NCBI RefSeq assembly: GCF_965219715.1
Contig: NZ_OZ244785.1
Coordinates: forward strand, 3,348,001 to 3,412,000
Direction of reading: 5' to 3'
Length of the DNA: 64,000 bases
Origin: Bacterioplanoides sp965219715
GTDB lineage: Bacteria; Pseudomonadota; Gammaproteobacteria; Pseudomonadales; Oceanobacteraceae
In this document: positions 42,692 to 50,958 of the stretch, piece by piece
Position numbering within the stretch: the first letter of the stretch is position 1
Layout of the letters: every line of letters begins with the position of its first letter
Made by a program: the position numbers and the translations under genes
Notes under the pieces: model-generated
The model's database searches: none
Seen by the model: only the letters and a program-made list of their open reading frames with translations
What the model was told of the DNA's origin: nothing

Positions 42692-43590
42692 TAGCGTTCT
42701 TCCAATGGCTTGTCGACCTGGGTAATACCCAGACGATTTGTTACCTGAATATCACTATCAGATAAGATAAACTTCCGGAACTCTTGCTCCAGCAGCCCTT
42801 CATCCAATAATTTCACCCAGCGGCGGTAATGATCACCCATGCGTGCATTGGTCGTTTCCAGCAGGCGTTTACGATTCTGAATATTCGCTTCAAATTGCTG
42901 ATAGCTACGGATCGGATAGTGATAAACGTGAATATTACTTTCATCGCGTTTGTTGATCAGGCGCCAGCCGTGCTTGGCTCTGTGATTTCCGCCTTTCATT
43001 TTGATCAACCCATGCGGGTTAACGATGGTTTTAGGACTGATTTTCACCAGTAACATGGATACTGCCGATTCATTAATCTGGGCGTTGGAGTCGTACATAA
43101 TCGGGTTTTTAACAACCAGATTGCTATTCATATAGTGATAGCCTGGTTCCAGAGCTTCTTCAGACAGCGCCATATTGTGGCGCTTTACAGTAACTACAGA
43201 GTCGTTGGCAGACAGGTGTTGTTTCAGAGAGCCACCACTTTCACTTACCCAGAACTCATCTGCATCATTGCTGATAACCAGATCGGCGTTCATCACCGAG
43301 CGTGCGTATTCGGCCAGCTGGGTCATCCATGCGGCTTGCTGATAATTTTGTGCTGGCTGGTCAATAATATGGAGATCAAACTCAGATTTGAGTTTTTCCA
43401 GGATTTGGCGAGTGCCATCATCGGAGCCATTATCCATCACGACAAAGCAGTCCACACCCTGGCGAGCATGAAAACGAACATTGTCTTCGATGATATCCGC
43501 TTCGTTTTTAACCAAAATGGTCATTGCCAAGCGGAGTTCACCCTTGCGGGTTAACCTGTGCCACCAGTATTGCAGTGGTTTTAATAACAT
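42691..43590 (-). CDS. Glycosyltransferase family 2 (Glyco_tranf_2_4-like)
   Basis: The 299-residue protein starts with basic residues and then LAMTILVKNEADIIEDNVRFH (about residues 20-40; core shown), FVVMDNGSDDGTRQIL and DADEFWV. The latter supplies the DxD-type metal/nucleotide motif. This is the pattern of the GT2 subgroup with a short C-terminal helical region. The start lies 21 bases after the preceding gene and the stop overlaps the next start by 1 base. It should be a cytoplasmic sugar transferase acting on the surface glycan. Confidence 0.83.
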   Translation of the reverse strand: MLLKPLQYWWHRLTRKGELRLAMTILVKNEADIIEDNVRFHARQGVDCFVVMDNGSDDGTRQILEKLKSEFDLHIIDQPAQNYQQAAWMTQLAEYARSVMNADLVISNDADEFWVSESGGSLKQHLSANDSVVTVKRHNMALSEEALEPGYHYMNSNLVVKNPIMYDSNAQINESAVSMLLVKISPKTIVNPHGLIKMKGGNHRAKHGWRLINKRDESNIHVYHYPIRSYQQFEANIQNRKRLLETTNARMGDHYRRWVKLLDEGLLEQEFRKFILSDSDIQVTNRLGITQVDKPLEER

Positions 43591-43611
43591 GAACTTGTCC
43601 TATCCGCGCTG

Positions 43612-44634
43612 TCAGACTATCTGAATCTTTAATCGGTGTAACAGGTTGATCCAGGCTTGTGGTGTGTCGTCTGTACAATAAGCGGTTACATCTAACTCTG
43701 GTCGTAGCCACTTAGCGGTGAGTAAAGCGGTTGATACGTCTCCCGCTAACTGGCAGTCCTTTTTAAATAATGGCAGCAGCACCTCCAATGGGATGCCGGC
43801 CGGTACCTGTGTTGCTGCTTCTGGCAACCCCCAGGCTTTTTTATCCCCATCTTCCGATGTTAATTGCGTGCGGGGATGGTGTTTGAACGCGATTCTACCA
43901 CCCCGTTCTGCTAACCAATAGGTTAATCTTTGGCGAATAGTGGGGTTGATCACGGATTCGTGTGGCAATAATAGCAGAGCATCCAATGCCTGAAGGTCCT
44001 GCTCGTTAACGGCGGCATTGTTGATGGTAATGCGCGCCAGTGATACAAATTCCGGGCGATCCAGATTTTGTGGCAACGCCCGGCACTGCTTATTTTTAAG
44101 CCCAGCAAACGCAGCATCCGGGAAGGCTAACACGGTTTGCTGAATCCAGTCTGAACCACCAATGGTTGGTGGTTGTTTCCACCATAAACCGTAGGCGAGC
44201 TTTTTTGCCAGGTTGTCGAGCAATCGGTCTTTCAGCCAGTGATTCTTGCCGCCCAGATAACTATAGGTTCCGTCATCCAGATAAACGCCCAGGCTACTGC
44301 CGCTTTTGTGCATAGCGTATTGAAATTCAATCCGGCGATCATTGCCGGTATAAATCTGATCAGGGTTAACACTCTGTAGCAGCTGGTCAATATTTGAAAA
44401 AGCCTGCTGGCGGATATGACGTTTTTGTTTGCCTTTCGCCTGGTGTGATAACAAGCGGATAGAAGTAAACGGAGATTCCTGCCATGCCATCAGAGCATCC
44501 ACAAATGGACGTTGCTGTGATGGTTGATCAATTAACCCCAGAATTGCCTGATCCTGTGCCGGTAAATCGAAGGCCACCATGGCAGCAGTGAGCATATTAA
44601 ATGGCGTAGAGGCTAAGAACAGATGTGTTGCCAT
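43612..44634 (-). CDS. Sialyltransferase-like (GT52/polyST-type) protein
   Basis: A 340-residue protein beginning HLFLASTPFNMLTAAMVA, a start typical of GT-B-type bacterial sialyl/glycosyltransferases of the GT52 or PF07388 groups. DDGTYSYLG (about residue 138) and FKHHPRTQL (about 255) are equivalents of the acidic-Gly and KxHP motifs of those families. LAGDVSTALLTAKW near 297 fits the S-T-A nucleotide-phosphate site. The ATG overlaps the previous stop by 1 base (TAATG). No neuA/neuB genes lie in the window, so sialic acid itself is not implied; the sugar is unknown. Confidence 0.65.
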   Translation of the reverse strand: MATHLFLASTPFNMLTAAMVAFDLPAQDQAILGLIDQPSQQRPFVDALMAWQESPFTSIRLLSHQAKGKQKRHIRQQAFSNIDQLLQSVNPDQIYTGNDRRIEFQYAMHKSGSSLGVYLDDGTYSYLGGKNHWLKDRLLDNLAKKLAYGLWWKQPPTIGGSDWIQQTVLAFPDAAFAGLKNKQCRALPQNLDRPEFVSLARITINNAAVNEQDLQALDALLLLPHESVINPTIRQRLTYWLAERGGRIAFKHHPRTQLTSEDGDKKAWGLPEAATQVPAGIPLEVLLPLFKKDCQLAGDVSTALLTAKWLRPELDVTAYCTDDTPQAWINLLHRLKIQIV

Positions 44635-45785
44635 TACTTTGCCAGCTCCATTAAACGCTTGCTGCAGGCTTCGATATGATCGGGTTGTGCTTCTTGCCAG
44701 CGACCTGGCAATTGATAATGCGTCGACAGGTAATTAAACAGTTGCTGGATATGCTGATGGTTCGGCTGCCAGGTCGGAACTTCCAGCAGAGCTTGTTGCA
44801 ACGTCTGCTGGCTTTCTGCAACTAAGCTCAATGAAGGATAACTGTAAAAGGCCTGGCCCATGACAATCAGCTTTTTATCCAGCAGTAAAGATTCGATACC
44901 AACGGTGGAATTAATGGTCGCTATGGCATCTGCATGTTGAATTAAAACCGGCGTTGCTGTTTGAGTATCAAAGTGCAGCTTGCTGTGATTCTGATAGCTG
45001 GCAATAAGCTCGTCGTATTTCTGATCGCATGCAGGATGCGGTTTAAATACGATGTTTGGCATTTTATCGCCCAGCTCCTTTGCAGTGATATCGAATTGCT
45101 TCACCAGATCAAACATGTCTTTGATCCAGTGTGAAAACAGCACAACCTGGCTATCGGTATTCACCTGAAATGGCACAAAGACGTAATGTTCGGGCAAATC
45201 AATTGGGCGTTCGGTAAATTGCTCTTTTAATGCCGTATTGAGTGGAGTCAGATCGATAGGTGCCAATTGCTCAAATGTATCGAATTCGCGGGAAACGGAG
45301 TTACGGAAATTGATGCCCTGCGCATCAATGGTGGTCATGCAGGGCAACAAGCCGTTTTCCATGTAGATAACCTGAATGCCCAGTGATTCGGCGGCACAAA
45401 TTGCGATGAGCTGGCGATACTTCAAACCATTCCAGATCACCATTGAGCTGGCGTTACTGCGAGCTAATGCCTGGCGATAGATTGAAAACAGTATGCGCGA
45501 CTCAATATTTTTTATGATGGAAAACAGGCGCCAGTAGGAAGCAGAACGCTCTCTGCCCTTGCGACTGTTTTGCTTTTCTCGAATATGATCGGCAACGATG
45601 CTTGTGAGATCTTTAGCTGAGCTACGATGCTGAAAGCCAATCAGGCTGAGGAACCAGCTCAGAGTTTTCCACAAATCTTTATGCCACAGAACTTCTGCAT
45701 CAACAGAGCTGTTATTCAGCTGTTGGCGGACTTTGTCAAAATACTCTTGATGTAATTGCCGGGCGGCAAAAAATACGATTTTCAT
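44634..45785 (-). CDS. Capsule/LPS biosynthesis protein, KpsS/Kdo-transferase-like
   Basis: The 383-residue protein is the first gene of the polysaccharide operon. Motifs recall PF05159 capsule proteins (KpsC/KpsS, Kdo transferases): IYMENGLLPCMTTIDAQGIN (about 150-169), VPFQVNTDSQV, FKPHPACD and TINSTVGIESLLL. The last two are the KPHP and S-T-x-x-x-E sites for the nucleotide sugar. It should be a cytoplasmic GT-B enzyme adding a Kdo-like sugar. Its ribosome site AGGGG sits in the 3' arm of a 9-bp hairpin, so translation may be regulated. Kdo specificity is inference. Confidence 0.78.
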   Translation of the reverse strand: MKIVFFAARQLHQEYFDKVRQQLNNSSVDAEVLWHKDLWKTLSWFLSLIGFQHRSSAKDLTSIVADHIREKQNSRKGRERSASYWRLFSIIKNIESRILFSIYRQALARSNASSMVIWNGLKYRQLIAICAAESLGIQVIYMENGLLPCMTTIDAQGINFRNSVSREFDTFEQLAPIDLTPLNTALKEQFTERPIDLPEHYVFVPFQVNTDSQVVLFSHWIKDMFDLVKQFDITAKELGDKMPNIVFKPHPACDQKYDELIASYQNHSKLHFDTQTATPVLIQHADAIATINSTVGIESLLLDKKLIVMGQAFYSYPSLSLVAESQQTLQQALLEVPTWQPNHQHIQQLFNYLSTHYQLPGRWQEAQPDHIEACSKRLMELAK

Positions 45786-45790
45786 GGGTT

Positions 45791-45829
45791 CCCCTGTGTT
45801 GCTCGCATTTTAGCGAAAACACACAGGGG
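45791..45829 (-). promoter_or_regulatory. Hairpin sequestering the first RBS of the glycan operon
   Basis: On the minus strand CCCCTGTGT and ACACAGGGG form a perfect 9-bp stem around a 21-nt loop, 5 bases before the ATG at 45785. The AGGGG ribosome site is inside the 3' arm. No T tract follows, so translational masking or an RNA thermometer-like role is more likely than termination. Confidence 0.55.
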
Positions 45830-45866
45830 GATGAAGCGGGCAGGATCAAAGAAAGGGTAAGTCCTC

Positions 45867-46691
45867 TCAGATCAGGTTCTTCCATACGTCCAGACTGGCC
45901 TTCGCCTGGTTCATGGTATAGAAATGCAGACCCGGTGCGCCGCCATCAAGAAGCTGTTTACACATATTGGTGATGACTTCCTCACCAAACTTCTTAATGC
46001 TGTCGCTGTCGTCACCGTAAGATTCCAGCTGCTTGCGAATCCAGCGAGGAATCTCTGCGCCACAAGAATCGCTGAAACGAGCCAGCTTGCTGTAGTTGGT
46101 GATTGGCATAATGCCCGGGATAATCGGGATATCGACACCCATCGCACGCACACGATCAACAAAGTAGAAGTAGCTGTCGGCATTAAAGAAGTACTGAGTA
46201 ATTGCACTGTCGGCGCCAGCTTTCACTTTACGAACGAAGTTCTGTAAATCCGCTTCAAAGTTATCCGTCTGAGGATGCATCTCAGGGTAGGCTGCAACTT
46301 CGAGGGTAAAATGGTCGCCGGTTTCTTCGCGGATAAACTCCACCAGATCGTTGGCGTAACGCAGTTCGCTGGCGGCAAGACCGGCGCCGGATGGCAAGTC
46401 ACCACGCAGAGTCACGATGCGGTTGATGCCCAGATCTTGATATTGTTGCAGGATTTCACGGATCTCTGCTTTAGTGCCACCAATACAGGCCAGGTGAGGT
46501 GCAGCAGCGATGCCACGTTCCTGAATAGCCTTAACGATGGCGTAGGTGCGATCGCGGGTTGAGCCGCCGGCACCATAAGTCACGGAGAAAAACTCCGGAT
46601 TAAAAGCAGCCAGTTCATCACGAACATTCAGCAGCTTTTCAGTTCCTTCTTCCGTTTTGGTTGGGAAGAATTCAAAACTCAGGGTAGTCAT
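45867..46691 (-). CDS. metF: 5,10-methylenetetrahydrofolate reductase
   Basis: ATG 46691 is preceded by GAGGGAA at good spacing and gives 274 residues (MTTLSFEFFPTKTEEG); a start 4 codons upstream is not needed. The catalytic Glu lies in SFEFFPTK (residue 7 region), and the FAD/NADH-site segments VTYGAGGSTRD, LRGDLP and AITQYFFN are present. MetF makes 5-methyl-THF, the methyl donor for methionine synthesis. It is the last gene after metK and ahcY on the same strand, separated from ahcY by a 168-base gap holding a REP-like element, so it may be partly independent. Confidence 0.96.
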   Translation of the reverse strand: MTTLSFEFFPTKTEEGTEKLLNVRDELAAFNPEFFSVTYGAGGSTRDRTYAIVKAIQERGIAAAPHLACIGGTKAEIREILQQYQDLGINRIVTLRGDLPSGAGLAASELRYANDLVEFIREETGDHFTLEVAAYPEMHPQTDNFEADLQNFVRKVKAGADSAITQYFFNADSYFYFVDRVRAMGVDIPIIPGIMPITNYSKLARFSDSCGAEIPRWIRKQLESYGDDSDSIKKFGEEVITNMCKQLLDGGAPGLHFYTMNQAKASLDVWKNLI

Positions 46692-46776
46692 ATTTTCCCT
46701 CAACTACTTTCTGCGAAGTAGGAAAAATTAAAATCAGGCTCTGATACCAGATAAAGTTCAGACGGACGCTGTGAAT

Positions 46777-46814
46777 ACATCCTTGTAAGCTCGAGCGCAG
46801 CATCCCTGCTGCGC
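46777..46814 (+). repeat. REP-like paired half-site element between ahcY and metF
   Basis: ACATCCTTGT (46777-46786), 13 nt, GCATCCCTGC (46800-46809), with a hairpin GCGCAGCA-TCCC-TGCTGCGC (46795-46814). Same layout as 17396-17433 but different stem bases, with pairing kept. It lies within an operon-like gap and could set the level of metF mRNA. Confidence 0.68.
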
Positions 46815-46859
46815 ACGCCATCGTTTACTTCATCTGATATCCGCCTAGCGGACAAATGC

Positions 46860-48257
46860 TTAGTATTTGTATGCTTCTGGCTTGTAAGGACCATCTACAT
46901 CAACCGCGATATAGTCGGCTTGTTCCTGAGTCAGCTTGGTGATCACACCGCCGAAGCCTTCAACCATATCTTTGGCCACTTCTTCGTCCAGCTTCTTCGG
47001 CAGAACCTTAACGTAGATGCCTTCTTTTTTCTCAGCTTCGCTCAGGTCAGCAAATTTCGCTTCGTACAGGTAGATCTGAGCCAGTACCTGGTTGGCGAAA
47101 GAGCCATCCATAATACGGCTTGGGTGACCGGTTGCGTTACCCAGGTTCACCAGACGACCTTCAGACAGTAGGATCAGGTGATCATTGGTGTCTTTGTCAC
47201 GGATTACTTTATGAACCTGTGGCTTAACTTCGTCCCACTCCCAGTTATCACGCATGTAAGCAGTGTCGATTTCGTTATCGAAGTGACCGATGTTACAAAC
47301 AACCGCGCCGCTTTTCAGAGCTTGCAGCATGTTCTTATCACACACGTTAACGTTCCCCGTGGTGGTTACGATCAGGTCGGTAGTACCCAGCAGGGTTTTG
47401 TTAACACCGTCCAGTTCTCCGGTGTTTACACCATCGATGTATGGAGAAACAACTTCGAAACCGTCCATGCAGGCTTGCATCGCACAAATCGGATCCACTT
47501 CGGTCACTTTAACAATCATGCCTTCCTGACGCAGAGAAGCAGCAGAGCCTTTACCTACGTCGCCGTAGCCGATAACCAGTGCTTTTTTACCGGACAGTAG
47601 ATGGTCGGTACCACGTTTGATCGCATCATTCAGAGAGTGACGACAGCCGTATTTGTTGTCGTTCTTAGACTTGGTTACCGCATCGTTTACGTTGATGGCA
47701 GGTACTTTCAGCTCGCCTTTGTTCAGCATGTCTAACAGACGGTGAACACCGGTAGTGGTCTCTTCAGAAATACCGTGAATGCTGTCCAGCATTTGCGGGA
47801 AGTCGTTGTGAACCATTTCAGTAAGGTCGCCACCGTCGTCCAGAATGATGTTTGCATCCCAAACCTGATCGCCGTCTTTTTCAGACAGAATGGTTTGCTT
47901 AATACACCACAGGAACTCTTCTTCGGTTTCACCTTTCCAGGCGAAAACCGGGATGCCAGCAGCAGCTATAGCTGCAGCAGCGTGATCCTGAGTTGAGAAG
48001 ATGTTGCAGGAAGACCAGCGAACGTCAGCGCCCAGATCCACCAGAGTCTCAATCAGAACGGCAGTCTGAATGGTCATGTGGATACAACCCATGATCTTGG
48101 CATCTTTCAGTGGCTGGCTGGCTTTGTACTTACGACGCAGCGCCATCAGTGCTGGCATTTCGCCTTCGGCGATTTCAATTTCTTTACGGCCCCAGGCCGC
48201 GTCTTTAGCAAATTGCTCAGCGTCCTGAGCGGCAACTTTATAATCGGTAAAAGACAT
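46860..48257 (-). CDS. ahcY: Adenosylhomocysteinase
   Basis: This 465-residue SAH hydrolase splits S-adenosylhomocysteine to adenosine and homocysteine. Signature segments: SSCNIFSTQDHAAAA, NDAVTKSKNDNKYGCRHSL and the NAD-binding VIGYGDVGKGSAASLR, with the conserved DGPYKPEAYKY C-terminus. An insertion near 150 (about 35 residues, present in many bacterial AhcY) explains the length. It follows metK by 52 bases; both belong to the methyl cycle and probably share a promoter upstream. Confidence 0.97.
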   Translation of the reverse strand: MSFTDYKVAAQDAEQFAKDAAWGRKEIEIAEGEMPALMALRRKYKASQPLKDAKIMGCIHMTIQTAVLIETLVDLGADVRWSSCNIFSTQDHAAAAIAAAGIPVFAWKGETEEEFLWCIKQTILSEKDGDQVWDANIILDDGGDLTEMVHNDFPQMLDSIHGISEETTTGVHRLLDMLNKGELKVPAINVNDAVTKSKNDNKYGCRHSLNDAIKRGTDHLLSGKKALVIGYGDVGKGSAASLRQEGMIVKVTEVDPICAMQACMDGFEVVSPYIDGVNTGELDGVNKTLLGTTDLIVTTTGNVNVCDKNMLQALKSGAVVCNIGHFDNEIDTAYMRDNWEWDEVKPQVHKVIRDKDTNDHLILLSEGRLVNLGNATGHPSRIMDGSFANQVLAQIYLYEAKFADLSEAEKKEGIYVKVLPKKLDEEVAKDMVEGFGGVITKLTQEQADYIAVDVDGPYKPEAYKY

Positions 48258-48309
48258 ATTCTTTCCCTTGTACTCTGTGCTTTTAAATTTGTTTTAGAAT
48301 TCTTAACGC

Positions 48310-49521
48310 TTAAACGTCAGCGGCTGCTTTTAATGCATCCACTTTGTCAGTACGTTCCCAGGTGAAAGCAGTGAAGGTTTTGCTCTTCTTCTCACCCTGA
48401 TCTTCGTATTCGTAGGTGTACTCAAATGGCTCACGACCAAAGTGACCATAAGCAGCGGTTAGCTGATACATAGGGTTCAGCAGTTCCAGCTGGTTCTGAA
48501 TGGCGTATGGACGCAGGTCGAATACTTGGCGAATCACTTTCGCCAGCTCGATGTCCGAAATTTTACCGGTACCGAACGTATTCACAGAGATCGACGTTGG
48601 TTCAGCAACACCAATGGCGTAAGAAACCTGGATTTCACATTTGTCAGCCAGTTCAGCAGCCACAATGTTTTTCGCCACATAACGACCAATATAAGCGGCA
48701 GAGCGGTCAACTTTGGATGGATCTTTACCCGAGAAAGCACCACCACCATGACGTGCCATACCACCGTAGGTATCAACAATAATCTTACGACCAGTCAGAC
48801 CAGCATCACCTACCGGGCCACCAATTACGAAGTTGCCGGTTGGGTTGATGTGGTACAGAGTATCTTCGTGCAGCCACTCAGCCGGTAATACCGCTTTAAT
48901 GATGTGCTCTAACACCGCTTCACGCAGGTCTTCCAGAGAAATTTCCGGATCGTGTTGGGTGGACAGAACCACTGCGTCTACTTTCGGGCTGTCGCCTTCC
49001 CAGTTAATGGTTACCTGAGATTTTGCATCCGGACGCAACCACGGCAGAGTGCCGTTAGTTCGCAGTTCTGACTGACGCTCTACCAGGCGGTGCGCGTAAT
49101 AAACCGGCGCAGGCATCAGAGTTTCGGTTTCGTTAGTGGCGTAACCGAACATCAGACCCTGGTCGCCTGCTCCCTGATCTTCAGGCTTGGCGCGGTCAAC
49201 ACCCTGGTTGATATCCACAGATTGCTTACCAATACCGTTTAATACCGCACAGGTCGCGCCGTCAAAACCCACGTCGGAGCTGTTGTAACCAATGCCGGTA
49301 ATCACATCACGCACGATGTCTTCCAGGTCGACGTAGCAGGAAGTGGTTACTTCACCGGCAACCACGGCCATACCGGTTTTAACCAGCGTTTCTACTGCAA
49401 CACGGGCGTATGGGTCGCGGGCAATAATGGCATCCAGCACGGCATCAGAAATCTGGTCCGCGACTTTATCCGGGTGGCCTTCTGATACGGACTCAGAAGT
49501 AAAAATAGAATATTCACTCAT
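48310..49521 (-). CDS. metK: S-adenosylmethionine synthetase
   Basis: The 403-residue enzyme makes SAM from methionine and ATP. It shows SESVSEGHPDKVADQISDAVLDA (residues 9-31; core shown), GAGDQGLMFGYA and the P-loop-like GGGAFSGKDPSKVDRSAAY near 260. Length and motifs are canonical. It lies 61 bases after the ArsR-methyltransferase regulator gene on the same strand, and no separate operator was seen in that gap. Confidence 0.98.
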   Translation of the reverse strand: MSEYSIFTSESVSEGHPDKVADQISDAVLDAIIARDPYARVAVETLVKTGMAVVAGEVTTSCYVDLEDIVRDVITGIGYNSSDVGFDGATCAVLNGIGKQSVDINQGVDRAKPEDQGAGDQGLMFGYATNETETLMPAPVYYAHRLVERQSELRTNGTLPWLRPDAKSQVTINWEGDSPKVDAVVLSTQHDPEISLEDLREAVLEHIIKAVLPAEWLHEDTLYHINPTGNFVIGGPVGDAGLTGRKIIVDTYGGMARHGGGAFSGKDPSKVDRSAAYIGRYVAKNIVAAELADKCEIQVSYAIGVAEPTSISVNTFGTGKISDIELAKVIRQVFDLRPYAIQNQLELLNPMYQLTAAYGHFGREPFEYTYEYEDQGEKKSKTFTAFTWERTDKVDALKAAADV

Positions 49522-49582
49522 GCTTTTTAGGCTCCGTTTTTTAAATCGTATTTGGGTTGTTCGTTACTGTTGAACTGCATCA

Positions 49583-50569
49583 CTACGGTTTGTGAAACAA
49601 GCGGAACTGGATCTGAAACCCGTTCCGCAACCCGAGAAATTGACTAGGGCCTTCGGTTAAACCCGCTTCCCTGGCCCAAGCGGTTAAATCTGCCGGGTCA
49701 AATCCCAGCCATAGGTCACCACAGGATTCCCGTGCCCAGGTTTGTTCGTGGGGGCACAAATCTGTGATTAACAAGCTGCCGTTTTTGGCTAACGAGCCAG
49801 CAACTTGCTCAAATATCGTTTTAGGTGCCGGTACGTGGTGTAACACCATATTGGCGACGGCAAAATGGTAACGACCTTGCTCGTCATTCAGTACTGTCGC
49901 GTCACCCAGTTTGCACTGCACGTTCACCAGTGATTGTTGATCAACCACTTGTTGCGTTAATGCCAGCATATCCGGCGAGATATCCAGCGCGGTCACTTGC
50001 TCAAACGTAGCTGCCAACGCCGGGATAAACGCACCTTCGCCCGGACCTATTTCCAGCGCCTGGCGGTGATCACTTTGTTCACCCGATACAGAGTTAAGCA
50101 ACTCATCCAGCGCCACGCCATATTGATCATGGGAGGCGATTAGATCTTGCTGCTCTTTAAAGTCTTCTGCATGGCGGGCAAAAAACTCGGCGCAGGCCTG
50201 GGCGCGTTCCTGCAATACCTCGGTTACTGCAGCCTGAATCTGAGTCTGGGATTCATCTTCACTGTTATCAATGGCAGTGAAGGTTGCGTTCAACCACAGG
50301 TCGAACGGCTCGTTGCCCTGAACCAACGGGCGGCGATAAAAAATACTGTTGCCTTCGCGCTGGGTGCTGGCTAAGCCCGCCTGGGCCAGGATTTTCAGGT
50401 GATGGCTCATGCTCGACTGTTTGATATCAAACACCCGGCACAACTCCAAAACCCCAAAAGCACCTTGCCCCAGCAATTTCAGAATACTCATACGCAACGG
50501 ATCACCGGCTGCTTTGCAGGCTTTGGCGAGATTTTGTTGCGATAGCGGAGTACTCAGAGATTGCGTCAT
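49583..50569 (-). CDS. ArsR-type regulator fused to SAM methyltransferase (SahR-like)
   Basis: The 328-residue protein has an N-terminal ArsR winged helix (DPLRMSILKLLGQGAFGVLEL, DIKQSSMSHHLKILAQAGL; about residues 22-66) and a C-terminal class I methyltransferase-like domain (ALEIGPGEGAFIPALA at about 163-178, TALDISPDMLAL). ArsR proteins with such a domain next to ahcY/metK resemble SahR, known to respond to S-adenosylhomocysteine. No Cys metal-site is seen in the HTH, in line with a non-metal ligand. It is upstream of metK-ahcY-metF. A palindrome lies over its own promoter, so autorepression is likely. The ATG lacks a ribosome site and seems to be at or near the 5' end of the mRNA. Confidence 0.85.
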   Translation of the reverse strand: MTQSLSTPLSQQNLAKACKAAGDPLRMSILKLLGQGAFGVLELCRVFDIKQSSMSHHLKILAQAGLASTQREGNSIFYRRPLVQGNEPFDLWLNATFTAIDNSEDESQTQIQAAVTEVLQERAQACAEFFARHAEDFKEQQDLIASHDQYGVALDELLNSVSGEQSDHRQALEIGPGEGAFIPALAATFEQVTALDISPDMLALTQQVVDQQSLVNVQCKLGDATVLNDEQGRYHFAVANMVLHHVPAPKTIFEQVAGSLAKNGSLLITDLCPHEQTWARESCGDLWLGFDPADLTAWAREAGLTEGPSQFLGLRNGFQIQFRLFHKP

Positions 50570-50576
50570 GCTGCGC

Positions 50577-50622
50577 AGTGTAGAGGTGTTCTTTATCTAT
50601 ATCAAATTATTTCGATATAGAT
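50577..50622 (-). promoter_or_regulatory. Promoter and 28-bp operator of SAM-cycle operon
   Basis: On the minus strand: -35 TTGATA (complement of 50600-50605), a 17-bp spacer, and -10 TACACT (complement of 50577-50582). The palindrome ATCTATATC...GATATAGAT (50595-50622; 12-bp arms with one mismatch around TTAT) covers the -35, as expected for a repressor site. The predicted transcription start is within a few bases of the ATG at 50569. Confidence 0.72.
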
Positions 50623-50728
50623 TTGTAAGTGATCAGTAGCTAGCTATCAGGGTGTTAGAATTAATTAATTTCAACAATCAAAGGTGCAGAGCTAGATTAA
50701 TAATCGTAATCACATAGGAGACAACACC

Positions 50729-50884
50729 ATGAAATCCGTTCAGGCTTATATCAACGCCCAGGCAGCAGCACGTAATTACCAGCAAACAGAGCAGTTGGAG
50801 AAAACAAAAGCGGTACGGGCGCAATGTGGCGAATGTAACTACGATAACGACTACTATGGCGATCAGGTGTGTATGGCTGAATAA
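50729..50884 (+). CDS. 51-residue cysteine-containing protein
   Basis: A short ORF with an excellent ribosome site (AGGAG, 9 bases before the ATG). The 51-residue product starts MKSVQAYINAQAAARNYQQ, is helical and Ala/Gln-rich in the first half, and ends in a Cys/aromatic part: AQCGECNYDNDYYGDQVCM. The C-x2-C plus a later Cys and acidic residues could bind a metal or form a disulfide. No signal peptide. It is followed by an intrinsic terminator. It is divergent from the SAM-cycle regulator. No family recognised. Confidence 0.62.
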   Translation: MKSVQAYINAQAAARNYQQTEQLEKTKAVRAQCGECNYDNDYYGDQVCMAE

Positions 50885-50913
50885 AGCTCAGTAAAGACCA
50901 TTGTTCTGATCCA

Positions 50914-50944
50914 CAGCCCGTGCAACAGTACGGGCTGTTTTTTT
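50914..50944 (+). terminator. Intrinsic terminator after the 51-residue ORF
   Basis: CAGCCCGT-gcaacagt-ACGGGCTG followed by seven T (50938-50944). It stands just before the start of the MBL-fold gene, which must therefore rely on a promoter overlapping the terminator or on readthrough. Confidence 0.9.
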
Positions 50945-50958
50945 GTGAGGATAAGTGT

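Noticed and set aside
46692..46859. SAH or SAM riboswitch in the ahcY/metF gap
   Set aside because: No aptamer core was recognised; the structure there is the REP-like hairpin. The upstream operator suggests protein-based control.
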